Source: Arachis hypogaea | Taxonomy: Eukaryota > Streptophyta > Magnoliopsida > Fabales > Fabaceae | DNA length: 64,000 nucleotides | Assembly: GCF_003086295.3 (NCBI RefSeq) | Contig: NC_092053.1 | Location: 113,043,506 to 113,107,505 of the forward strand | Reading direction: 5' to 3' | Notes under the pieces: generated by a model | What the model saw: the letters and a program-made list of their open reading frames with translations, nothing else | The model's database searches: none | Told to the model about the DNA's origin: nothing | Translations under genes and position numbers: made by a program | Part shown: in pieces, positions 51,445-62,683 of the stretch | Numbering within the stretch: the stretch's first letter is position 1 | Layout of the letters: every line of letters starts with the position of its first letter

Positions 51445-54400
51445 CACACACACACACATGCGAACGAGCGAAAAACACGCACATATGCGAAACCAGCGAT
51501 AAACAAAAAAATTAAAAAAAGCACACGTGCGAAACGATAAAAAACACACATAGGTGCGAAACGAGTGAAAAAAACAAAAAAAATAAAAAAAACACACACA
51601 CACATGCGAAACGAGCGAAAAATGCAAAGAAAACACACACACGTGTAAAACGAGCGAAAAACACGTACACGATGAAATGAGCGAAAAACACAAAAAAAAA
51701 AAACACACACACACACGTGCTAAACGAGCGAAAAATACACACGTACGAAACAAACGAAAAACATAAAAATGAAAAACACACGCGCGTGCGAAACGAGCGA
51801 AAAACACACACGTGCGAAGCGAGCGAAAAACACACGTGCGAAATGAGCGAAAAACAATCACACATGCGAAATGAGAAAAAAACACGCATACGTGCGAAAC
51901 GAGCGAAAAATACAAAAAAATATAAAACACACACATACACACACATGCAAAATGAGTGAAAAACACACACACGTACGAAACGAGCGAAAAATACAAAGAA
52001 AAAACACATACACCCGTGTGAAATCAGCGAAAAAGATAGCAAAAATAAATAAAAAAACACATAAGTGAGAAACGAGCGAAAAACACTTACACGCACGAAA
52101 CGAACAAAAAACACAAAAAAAAACCATACACCCTCGTGCGAAAAACACAGAAACGAAAAAACACACCCACATGCGTGCGAAACGAGCGAAAAACATGCAC
52201 ATGTGCGAAACCAGTGATAAACAAAAAAATAAAAAAGCGCACACGTGCGAAACAATAAAAAACACACACAGGTTCGAAACAAGCAAAAAACACAAAAAAA
52301 CACACACACAGACACACATATACACACACTTGCGAAACGAGCGAAAAACACACACGTGCGAAATGAGCGAAAAATGCAAAAAAAAACACACACACATACA
52401 CACACGTGTAAAACGAGCGAAAAACACGCACACGGCGAATGAGCGAAAAACACAAAAAAATGCACACACGTGCTAAATAAGCGAAAAACACACAGACGTG
52501 CGAAACAAATGAAAAACACAAAAATGAAAAGCACACACACGCGCATGCGAAACGAGCGAAAAACACACGTACGAAACGAGCGAAAAACAAGCACATGTGC
52601 AAAACCAGCGAAAAACACAAAAGAACACGCAGGTGCGAAATGATAAAAAAACACATGTGCAAAACGAGCGAAAACACACACGCGTGCGAAAAGAGCGAAA
52701 ATCATGCATACATGTGAAACGAGCGAAAACACAAAAAAGATTAAAAAAATAAAAAAACACACACGTGCGAAACGAGCAAAAAACACATACACATGCGAAA
52801 CGAGCGAAAAATACGCACACGTGCGAAAAGAGCGAAAAACACAAAAAAAACACACACGAGCGAAACGAGTGAAAAACAAACACACGTGCGAAATGAGCGA
52901 AAAACAAAAAAAAATTACACACACACACACACACACACGCGTGCGAAACGAGAGCCAAACACACATAAGTGCAAAACGAGCGAAAAACATGCACACGTGA
53001 GAAAAGAACGAAAAACACAAAAAAAAACACACACACGTGAGAAACGAGCGAAAAATACTTACACGCGCGAAACGAGCGAAAAACACAAAAAAACCACACA
53101 CCCCCGTGTGAAACATGCGAAAAACACAGAAATGAAAAAACACACCCACACATGTGCGAAACGAGCAAAAAATATACACAAGTGCGAAACGAGCGAAAAA
53201 CTCGCACATGTGCGAAAGCAGTGATAAACAAAAAAAATAAAAAAAAGCACACACGTGCGAAACGTTAAAATACACACAAGTGCAAAACGAGCGAAAAGCA
53301 CAAAATAAATAAAAAACACACACTTGCAAACCGAGCAAAAAACACACACGTGCGAAACGAGCGAAAAACACACAGTTGCGAAACGATCAAAAAACGCAAA
53401 AGAAACACACACACGTGTGAAACGAGCAAGAAAACAAAAAAAAATTAAGAAAACAAACACACAAGTGTGAAACGAGCGAAAAACACGCACACGGCAAAAT
53501 GAGCGAAAACCACAAAAAAATGCATCCACACGTGCTAAACGAGCGAAAAATACACACACGTGCGAAACAAACGAAATACACAAAAATGAAAAATACACGC
53601 GTGCGAAACGAGCAAAAAACACACACGTGCGAAACGAGCGAAGCGAAACGAGCAGAAAACACGTACACGTGCGAAAAGAACGAAACACACAAAGAATAAC
53701 ACACACACACACGAGTGCGAAATGAGTGAAAAATACACACATGCGAAACGAGAGAAAAACAAAAAAAAATACACACACGTGCGAGACAAGAGACAAACTC
53801 ACATAAGTACAAAACAAGGGAAAAACACGCACACGTGCGAAACGAGTGAAAAACACACACGTGTGAAAATAGCGTAAAACACAAAAAAAAACACATACAC
53901 AGGCATGAGAAATGAGCAAAAAACACAAAAACACCTCACACACGTGCGAAATGAGCGAAAAACACACACGGGCAAAGTGAGCGAAAAACACACACACGTG
54001 CGAAATGGGCAAAAAACACGCATAAGTGCGAAACAAGCGAAAAACAAAAAAATTAAAAAACACACGTGCGAAATGAGAGAAAAACTCACAGATGTGCCAA
54101 ACGAGTGAAAAAGACAAAAAATAAAAAATAAAAAACACATACACGTGCGAAATGAGCGACAAACACACATACGTGCGAAACGAGCGAAAAACACGCAGAA
54201 GTGCAAAACAAGTGAAAAACACAAAAAATAAAATATAGAAAAACAGACACACGTGCGAAACGAGCAAAAAATACAAAAAATACACACGTGCGAAACGAGC
54301 TAAAAATCCAAAAAATAAATAAATAAACCAAACACACGTGAGAAACGAGCGACAAAAACGCACACGTGAGAAACGAGCAAAAAATACGAACACGTGTGAA

Positions 54401-54575
54401 AAGAGCGAAAAAGCACAAAGAAAAACATACACACGTGCGAAACGAGTGGAAAACGCCCATGTCCCAAACGAGCGAAGCACACAAAAAAATACACACGCAC
54501 ACGTGCGAAACGAGCGAAAAACACAAAAAACACGCACACACGTGCAAAATGAGCGAAAAACACGCACACATTTGT
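51445..54575. repeat. T-poor satellite array, right part (second sub-family)
   Basis: Continues the array after the retrotransposon. Markers shared with 41.0-42.6 kb include AGCGATAAAC or AGTGATAAAC (51494, 52210, 53220; also 41449) and a CCCCGTGTGAAAC/ACACCCACA pair (about 41329, 42515, 52130, 53100). The AATGATAGAAT block typical of the left part is absent. The array ends at about 54575, where unique sequence TTGTTGTCCATATATTC begins. Confidence 0.93.
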
Positions 54576-54968
54576 TGTCCATATATTCAAGCCATGCAAG
54601 TATCTAGTGTGTACAAATTTTTTTAGCTTCCACATTGTAGCATTGGCTGAAATACACGCGGCTTATTAATTTTTTTTATGTTGCATGATAGTATGTAACA
54701 CAAACAAAAATGAGTCAAGATGTGTTTTTTATTGGTATGTGTTTTGTCGATTTTTAGCAAATCGATGATGGTTCGATATCTAGTGATCTGGGAGCAAAAC
54801 CTACTCCTCTGTGCGAGTACCAGTTTTCTAGAAGTGCATCAAAAGCGTCTTCGATTAGACCAAATTTGAAAATAAAATAAAGTAAATTTGTAAATTAATA
54901 AATAGGACTTAGAAATTAAAGTTTTGAAATCCAAATAGATAATAAAATGGAAAGGTTTGCAATGAAAT
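54576..54968. other. Unique flank between array and CACTA element
   Basis: Non-coding. With the CACTA element removed it joins to 61666 onward, and the joined sequence leads to the plant-mobile-domain pseudogene, so both sides may belong to one older element. No terminal repeats were identified. Confidence 0.5.
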
Positions 54969-55590
54969 CACTACAAGAATAAAGCCGATTAGCTACAACA
55001 AAAACAGTCGGAAAATCATCACTAATCTGACGCAAAATATAATTTGTGACAGATTAGCTACCGTCTAGCAACCAATGCTTTCCTCGTTAATTACAAGTCG
55101 CAGATCAGTGAGGCAAACACATTAGTCGCTAATTCATCGGAAAAGTTTTTTAGGGACCGAATAGATAGTCGCAAATCCATCACTAAATTAAAAGCTAATT
55201 CCATAGAAGAAATAGACTAACAGGTAGTCGCTAATTAGCGTCAAACTCTAGCGCAGTAAACTCATCGCTAAATCGAAGCTAACTTCGTAAACAAAATGGA
55301 ATGCTTAGTTGACGCTAATTAGTGACGAATTTTTTCGAATCTAACTCGTCGCAAGTTGTTCGCTAATACGATCGCAAATCTATCACAATTTGTAGCAAAT
55401 CTATAGCTAATCTTTAAAAATCCTTAATTAAATTTGTAGGAATTTTGTCGCTAAACCAAAGCCAATATAAATGAGAAAGCAAAGTTCCGAAGTAGTCGCT
55501 AATTTGCTAGAAAATATGTATTTAATTAGTTGCAATACTATCGCAAATGTCATTGCAAATTCCTTTTAAACTAGTAACAAGTCGATAAAT
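54969..55590. repeat. Left subterminal repeat region of the CACTA element
   Basis: Many copies of GTCGCTAAT, ATTAGCGTC, ATCGCAAAT and GTCGCAA in both orientations at intervals of about 15-40 bp. Confidence 0.8.
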
Positions 55591-55596
55591 ATTTCG

Positions 55597-55745
55597 CACT
55601 ACAAGAAAAATTGATTTTTGCTACATTTTTAAAACGTGCCAAAAATGTAAAAAAGTGGATATACAACAACACTTTTAGAAATGTGCCAATTGAGTTGGTT
55701 TTGGCCACGCTTCGAAAGCGTGCCAATAGGAGACATAGCCACACT
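55597..55745. mobile_element. Terminus of a second, nested CACTA-like element
   Basis: CACTACAAGAAAAATTG at 55597 is followed by boxes built on AAAACGTGCC, AAATGTGCCAA and GCCACGCTTCGAAAGCGTGCC, a different subterminal style from the outer element. I did not find a matching inverted end, so its extent is unknown; it may have supplied the gene fragments that follow. Confidence 0.6.
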
Positions 55746-57243
55746 TTTGAAGGGAGAAAATAAGAAAATATAAAAAGAATTGATTTTTTTATTAATTTAC
55801 ATGAATTATTTACATAGTATAATTATAATTTAAAAAATTACAAATCTATAATAAAACTAATAATTTAATTTACATACTGCAAATGTAATGCCAACAAGCC
55901 ATAACAACCTCTGTTTCAAGCTGAAATATGGAGAAAAATGCCTGACCCATTTTTGGTAAATTTACCGAGAAACTATTAATTGAGTGTTGATTACTTCATC
56001 AGTTCTGCATACTTCTGCATATTACAAAAAAGAAAAACAAATCAATAGAAAAATAAAAAAAATTGTCCATACATGAGGTCATAGAACTAGCCAAACTAAC
56101 CCATGATACAGAATTTCATAAATGGATTCATACAAGATGATCACCAAAAAAGTAGCAAGAAATTCAACAAAAAAAAGAAAAGAAATTCATAATCATAAAA
56201 TCCAACAATAGTCAAAATCAAAGGTACTGTACTACACTACACAACGTCATATGATTTTTGTTTGCATGCAAAAGAAATTAATCAAGATAAACAACAAAAT
56301 CAAATAGAAGAAAACAAGATGAGAAAATTATATGAAATTATTATCAAGAGAGAAAAAGAAGTGCAAAACAATTAGTATAAATTAAACAAAAGGCATAAAG
56401 TGATGATGATGATATAGAATCTTGGATATGTGTGGTATATAAATACATGTGTTATTTAACTCATTTTCAATTACTAATCAATTCCTTTGTAATCCGATCA
56501 TATCTCGTATGTCCTTATTCAATAGAACAATTTTATCACTTAAACATTCAACTTAAATTCTTGTTACTTCTTTACTCCCCAGCACTTAGTCCCGTACAAC
56601 AAAATGACGAAAGTTAACTTTAAAATAGTAAGGAGCAAAGATGAGTTTACATTCTAAATTCAGTGTATATGTCCTTTCTATACACAATTAAGGGTAGTCC
56701 ACGCCTCACAACTGTTTAAAACATACCTAACATATGTGTATATAACTTTTCTCCAACATCCTAAATACCTAATATCATATTTTTGTTTCCACGAGAAAAT
56801 AGAAAGAGAAAATTCCATGACTTTGAAATTAGTTCATATACTCAAACCACAAGAGAATAGAATACAGTTTATTATTTTATGGTTAAGTTTTGCACCCGAT
56901 ATAGTGATAAGTTCTTATAGAAATAAAATTGATGAACTACTCCTAAATTTTAGAATTAAACATATTAATTCCAAATAAAATGATTACTCCATAATTTTGT
57001 AAAAATATAATTTGGTAGAGAAATTAATTAAACTATTTAAAATTTTAAAAGATTAATTTATCCTTTTGTTTTATAAGAGACTCATTTGCTTAATATTTTA
57101 AAAGAGAGAAATTAAACAATCAATTTTCTTTAATTACTCACTAATTTGTGAAGCAAAAATATAAAAGGGACCGTTTAGGTTCTTACTCTTAAGAAAAATC
57201 CTCCATCCATTAGACTAGCAACTTTTAAAACAATTTATCTCAC
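55746..57243. other. AT-rich interior of the CACTA element
   Basis: No recognisable coding sequence. Frames at 56432-56617 and 56736-56978 lack domains and have AT-driven composition. Confidence 0.5.
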
Positions 57244-58026
57244 CTCTATAATAGGAGGAACCAATGGTCTTTTCCATTTCAACTCTTTGGTTAAGAAGTC
57301 CAATTTCTTCTCTTCATTCCACTCACTGAATGTACCCATTCTCAAGTACTTGGTAATTGCATCAACTGTTTCAGAATGTCTAGTAGATTCCTATGATAGA
57401 TCTAATTTTCAGGGCACATGTGATCATAAAACGAAAAATGAGCAACATATTATTCATACCTGATGAAAATCAAACTTCATTAACATCATTCCAAAGGTAG
57501 AAACTCTTCGAATTAAGTCAGCTAGTCGACCATCAGCTAGCGCTGCAGGTCCACATGATTGCTGAGGAAATTGAGAGTTAAAATAAAACTTTGAAAGGAC
57601 AACTTTGAAGGGTATATATAACTATTTGAGTCCTTACCCCACAGCTTAAGCGTTAAGGAGATAGAATTCACGCATGGTATCAAAGCCTATAACAGAAATT
57701 GTTTCTCATTCTTCTATGTATTAATTGAATTTAACATAGGTTACATGTGGTATGTGTATTGTCAAAGCTTAAAACTCAAGAAAAAGACTATTGTGAGATT
57801 ACATATTAAATATATAACCATTTATGATCATGTACCTCTACCAATAGCTTAAGCTTTTGGGGTAAGATATTTCATTATAGCATGAAAAGTAGCAGTAGGA
57901 GAAAGCACCAGAGATTCATAACAGAGGAGCAGAGGTTCCAAAAGCTGATCTGTTGTTTCATAAAAATCAGATGGATTTTGCTCACAAGGATAATCCTCTA
58001 AAAGAAACTCTAGCCGACTTTGAGTT
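57244..58026 (-). pseudogene. Captured PEP carboxylase exons (bacterial-type, PPC4-like)
   Basis: PEP carboxylase adds bicarbonate to PEP to make oxaloacetate. Three exons in genomic order lie on the - strand. 58026-57909 (118 bp) reads TQSRLEFLLEDYPCEQNP and TTDQLLEPLLLCYESL. 57561-57460 (102 bp) reads ALADGRLADLIRRVSTFGMM. 57390-57244 (147 bp) reads ETVDAITKYLRMGTFSEWNE and KLDFLTKELKWKRPLVPPII. Exon lengths keep the frame, introns have GT donors and AG acceptors, and no stop occurs in the exons. The wording LADGRLADLIRRV and RPLVPP is nearer to the bacterial-type plant isozyme than to the plant-type one, from memory. Only a small middle slice of the protein is present, so it cannot be an enzyme. 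Confidence 0.9.
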
Positions 58027-58539
58027 CTTTAAAGCTAAACACATGGAACAGAAAATGAATTCGTTCACTACAATATTATAAATTATAAACTAATTATTTC
58101 AATTACTTGCTAAAGACAAAACTGAAAATCAACAAGTTTACATAATAATATAGATAAATGCATTAACTTTAAGGTGAAAAATTGCATACAGTTGTCTGCA
58201 TGTGAAATTGTTAGTTGAAGATTATTAGATGACAATTTCGTCAAATATGTCAAATCATCTAACGGTTCTTATCTGTTAACTTTACATAGAGATAATTGTA
58301 GTTTCTACCTAAATTTAATGGATCATCATAAATTAACCTTTTATGGACAATTATAAATCTATTTGTGAAATAAAAGTCAAATAGGAATGTCATTCACCCT
58401 TTATTAAGAATTAATCGTGCAACAAGTTCTATGATTAGATAATGATTCATCACAATCACAAACATCCATAATCTTTCAAGCAAGGGAAAAATTAAGCCAA
58501 ACCATATGAGACAAGAGAGGAATGGTAGCGGATATTTAT

Positions 58540-58723
58540 ATTCTCTAGGCCTCAAAAGTGGGAACTTCTTAACTGTAGGGCCAACTTCAACACCCTTAGA
58601 TTCATAAGCCTGCAGTTGATTATACTCAAACACGGTCTTATCCCACTGCTTTCTGTAATCATTGTCCATATAGAAGTTTCTTAGCATCTCAGACAAAATA
58701 TCATTGAATATAGTCACGCTCAA
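58540..58723 (-). pseudogene. Captured START-domain exon
   Basis: The - strand reads MLRNFYMDNDYRKQWDKTVF, then NQLQAYESKGVEVGPTVKKF and PLLRPREY, matching the N-terminal half of the START (StAR-related lipid-binding) domain of plant START/Bet v1-fold proteins. Homology begins after SVTIFNDILSE and ends at PREY, where a splice site would be expected but the next bases are AAATATCC, so the donor seems lost. The remainder of the domain is absent. It lies upstream of, and in the same orientation as, the PEP carboxylase exons, but from an unrelated gene. Confidence 0.8.
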
Positions 58724-58979
58724 ATAATTAAAATCAATAAATTAAAATCAATTAAAATCAATAACAATTAACAAATTAAAAAAAAATTACAGTAGCAGGC
58801 TGGCAACAGCTAGCACTGAAGAACAACAAATCAATAGCAAGAACAAATTAATAGCAAGAAATAGCAACAACAAATAATAGCAGTAGTGCAATGAAAAACA
58901 GAGAAACAATAGCAAGAACAACAAACAATAGCAAGAACAGAGATCGAAAATCAAAAAGCAAAAAATAGCAAGAAGAGAC

Positions 58980-59340
58980 TAAATCAGAAATTGAAGAACC
59001 AACCTGACTCTCCATTCTTGATGAGTTGATGATGGAGTGGCAAAGTGCAGGGATGACCACGGAAAGAGAGAGGCGCTACGAGGACGACGGCGTCCTGCAC
59101 TGCTGATGGAGAGTTGCTATGGCCTGTGTGGAGAACGACGACGTGTTGCTGGCCTGCTGCTGCGTGGAGCCTTGCCAGGGAGGACGACGGAGAGAGAGAG
59201 GTGCTACGAGGAAGGGAGGGGAAGAGGAAAGGGTCGCGGGACACGAGCAAGGGTTGGTGCCGTCCGGCGACGTCAATGGCGGAGGAGAGGGAGGAGTTTT
59301 AATGCTGTGAGAAATGAGGGGATGAGGATTTTCGGCGCTG
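58980..59340. other. GC-rich segment inside the CACTA element
   Basis: A sharp GC-rich island in AT-rich surroundings, with Arg/Gly-rich frames on + (59037-59465) and a frame on - (59250-58984). No domain is recognised. It could be the 5' end of a captured gene or part of the nested element. Confidence 0.45.
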
Positions 59341-59465
59341 AGGATCGGAGAGTGAAGAGGGAGTTAGGGTTACTAGTGCGCCTAGCGCATTTCACTCATT
59401 TGGGAGTGAGTGGGGTTGTGTTTGGGGGGAATTTAGATGTTTTAAATTTTAAATTTTTATTGTAG

Positions 59466-60290
59466 AGGGTAAAGCCTTATTTTTTATTTTTGAATAGATT
59501 TTTTTATATTTTTTTTTGTTTCTCATTTATATAAATGGTGAAAGATTTTATTTTATTTTTTAAAATAAAATTTAAAATTTAGAGAATTTAAATCTTTTTA
59601 AAAAAGAGAATTGTGAACGGTGTGATTAATTTAAAAATTTTTAAGAGAACTAGTTCTTAATAGTAATTTAGTATAATTATAATATTATAATATATTAAAA
59701 TTATTTTAAAAATATATCAAATATTTATTTATTAATTTATTAATGAGTTAAAATAATTATTTTAATTTAAAATATAAAATTATTTAATTATTTTATTTTT
59801 CATAAAATTAAATTTAAAAATTTTTATTATTTAAATTAATTTTTTTTATTTTTATTATCTTACAATTATTTACATTTTAATTATGTATAATAACTAATTA
59901 TTAAAAAATTATTTAAAAGTCTTAATTAAATAAGGTTAATTTAAAAGAAATTTAATTTAGTTTATTTTAATATTTTAAAAATAAAATTTTTGAATAAATG
60001 ATAAGAACCATGGGAGAAAGAAATTACATAGAATATCCTATATAAGAAGTGAAGTTAATGCGTAATGTACGTGTTTAGTATAAAAAAAAGTAGTCAAGAC
60101 TTTATTAGTGAAGAGTTTTTAACAATAATAATATATTAACAAATTTGTGGTTTAATTGGAACAAAAAATTTAAGAAAAAGCTTTTGATTTGAATTGTTTG
60201 AAATTTTTTAGAATTGACATCTTGCTAGAATACTATAAATTATTAGTTATTAAAAATTAGCTAGTTAATTATTAGTCACAACTTTGGTAC
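59466..60290. other. AT-rich filler
   Basis: No gene or subterminal repeats seen. Confidence 0.5.
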
Positions 60291-60300
60291 TTTAATAATT

Positions 60301-60469
60301 GGATTTGGATCCTCTAAAATTTGAATTACATTTTAGAGAGTAAAGTGTGATCTCTCACCATTAATTTCATAAGTGGAACCAAAAATAAATATGAAAGAGA
60401 AACTATTCAAGAGTAGAAGATCACACTTTACTCTCTAAAGTAAAATTCAAACTTTAGAGGATCCAAATC
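60301..60469. mobile_element. Mutator-like MITE with ~55-bp terminal inverted repeats
   Basis: The left end GGATTTGGATCCTCTAAAAT and the right end (inverted) GATTTGGATCCTCTAAAGTT continue as paired arms through TTTAGAGAGTAAAGTGTGAT. Flanks TTTAATAATT (60291-60300) and TTTAATTATT (60470-60479) are a 9-10-bp duplication with one mismatch. It has no ORF. Confidence 0.8.
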
Positions 60470-60489
60470 TTTAATTATTCTCTCGTTTA

Positions 60490-61662
60490 AAATTGCTTTA
60501 GATTAGTGACAAAATTGTGACGAACTACATTAGTGTGTTTGGCAAATTTATTTCAAATTTTTCATGAATTTTCCATGGATTTATATAGAGGTTAGTGATT
60601 AGTAGTAACATGAAATAAGGACAGAATAAGGACTAACATTTTTTCTAACAAATTAGTAGCAACATGAAATAAATGAGAAAAGTATATCGGTTGCTAAACG
60701 GTCGCTAATTCCTCACTAAATAAGCTTTTGATTAGTGACTCAATTGCGACCAGTTACTTCTAAAATTTTTTCGATCAACTTTGGATTTGTTATAACTCTG
60801 CGACGGATTTCCAACAAGATTAGCGAGTAATTTGCTACAAAATAGGTAGGATATAGCTTTTGCTTTGCGACAAGATTGCAGTTGCCAAGTCACTAGCTAA
60901 ATTAAACTTGCGACAACTTAGCGACAAATGTATTTCGCCCGCTAATCAGCGACTTGAAATCAACGAACGAAGTGTGTCAGTTGTTAAACAGTCGCAAATT
61001 TCTTGCTACTTAAGTCATAGGCACTCAATATCCGTATTTCTACTTTAGCGACTAATTAGCAAGGAACACTTTCCTAGCTGAATGATATATCCGTTGCGAC
61101 GAGTTAGCGACGACTGTTTTCTGTCGCTACCCTAATTTTTAATTTTACAATATTATGCGACAAATTAGCGAGAAACGAATTGCTCGCTAAAAATAAAAAC
61201 TTTGGCGACAAATTAGCTAGGAATTTGTCCATCGCAGAATACATTTCAAGTCTTTGTGACAGATTAGCTAGGGACATTGTTCCTCACTAATTAGAGTTTT
61301 TCACACAAAGTTTATTTAGCGACGAACTAGTGTGTGAATTATTTCTCGCTACTTTACTTTTATTCGATTGAACTCCTAAGTGACTGATTTGCTAGAACAT
61401 TGTCACTCGCTAATTAATTTGTGAGAAATTAGCAAGAAAATTTTTCTCGCTCTTTTTTTAGCTATAAAAGTCAATCTGTGAGAAACAAACTTACTCGTAA
61501 ATCTCTCGCTAATCAGTCATTTTTCTCAAGTTCGGGTATTTTGTGACCGCTTATTAATTTTGTCGTTAGTGCGTCACTAATTCCTCGCAAGTTAGTGACA
61601 GATTAGTGACAAAAAATATTTTTCGCAAAAATTCGTCGCTAATTTGTCAAATTCTTGTAGTG
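60490..61662. repeat. Right subterminal repeat region of the CACTA element
   Basis: Dense copies of TAGCGAC, TTAGTGAC, GTCGCTAATT and TTAGCGAGAAA-like words in both orientations, mirroring the left arm. Confidence 0.8.
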
Positions 61663-61665
61663 AAT

Positions 61666-62683
61666 TAAAGGAAAAACAATAAAGATGCCTTCGATTGGAT
61701 CAAAGGACTCCAATATGAAAGACTTAAAGGCAGAAGGATAAATTGAACATCGAAAGTAAAGAACACTTGATAAATAAAATTGATTGAAATGTTAAGTTTA
61801 CAGGAAAAATAAAGTGAAAGAAGAAGAAGATGGAAGGAACCCTACAGAAAATGTAACTCGATCGCAAACTCAGGGATTCGCTGGGATGTGAGAGTGCTAG
61901 AGTATTTTTTCTGAGTAAAAGTTTCCACCCTTATTCACTAAGATTTCCTAGTATTTATAGGTTAATCTTACATAACTGCCTATTAATTTACAATTAATTA
62001 CAATTAAATATGACATTTCAAATTTGAAGTGCAGTCTCTCTTGCTAACCGTTCCCGCCGCAAGATTGTTGATATTCTCCATGATCTCCTCGTGCCATAAA
62101 AACCATTAACTTTCCACTTTCACAAGTAATCGATCAGCTCTTTCGAAGGCCTTACTCAATTCTTCGAATCGAATATCCTACTCGATTTGGCTTACTCGAT
62201 TAACAAAACAATCGAAATTCATATGAGCACCGATTACTTCCAACTTCAAACTCGCGCGCGCGCGTCTTCTCGAGAAACCACACTTAACTCATTTCGATTC
62301 AACTCACTTTTATCGAAAATATTTTTTCGATCAACAAATTGCCCACTTGGATTAATGTGGTTGGCGTCGATATTATTATCGAACAATAAAGCACTTAATT
62401 CAAAAGACGTCAATTTTCAAACCAACAATAATTGTCATTTAAACTCCCCATTACTACTGATCCACTCGACACGTCTCCCGAGACTTGCGCTTTCTCTCTC
62501 TACCACTTCATCTTCTTTACGAAGTTACCTCTATTTGCATCCCTTCCACAGTAACGGCTACAATGATACTTTTAAATTTCACTCTTCCAGCTTTATTCGA
62601 ATCTCTTGAACTCATCACTCTATGAACTTCCTTCGCATCAAGACTTTCCCACAAAAATCTCCAACCTTCAATTTTCCTTGACA
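61666..62683. other. Upstream region of the plant-mobile-domain pseudogene
   Basis: Continues the sequence interrupted by the CACTA insertion. A 140-codon frame at 62187-62609 is Ser/Leu/Asn-rich with no domain and is not supported as a gene. A (CG)n run occurs near 62252-62262. Confidence 0.5.

Larger units (their letters stand above)
54969..61662. mobile_element. CACTA (En/Spm) transposon carrying host gene fragments
   Basis: The ends are CACTACAAGAAT and, inverted, ATTCTTGTAGTG. Flanks are AAT on both sides (54966-54968 and 61663-61665), the 3-bp duplication typical of CACTA elements. Both subterminal regions (54969-55590 and about 60490-61650) are packed with short direct and inverted words such as GTCGCTAAT, ATTAGCGAC and TAGTGAC, as expected for transposase-binding repeats. 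No TNPA/TNPD-type transposase is seen. The interior holds a second CACTA terminus, PEP carboxylase and START-domain exons, a MITE and AT-rich filler. Confidence 0.92.

Noticed and set aside
42584..51449. CACAC flanks as proof of the LTR element's target duplication
   Set aside because: Used only as weak support, because CACAC is everywhere in the surrounding satellite; the LTR, PBS, PPT and marker spacing carry the call.
51512..53371. A 619-codon open frame on the - strand (and several others above 500 codons in the array)
   Set aside because: Phe/Cys/Val/Arg repeats arise from T-poor satellite DNA; overlapping frames on both strands are equally open and show no domain or start context.
59037..59465. 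142-codon Arg/Gly-rich frame
   Set aside because: GC-rich island inside the CACTA element, with frames open on both strands and no domain.
62187..62609. 140-codon Ser/Leu/Asn-rich frame upstream of the PMD pseudogene
   Set aside because: No domain; likely leader or transposon non-coding sequence.
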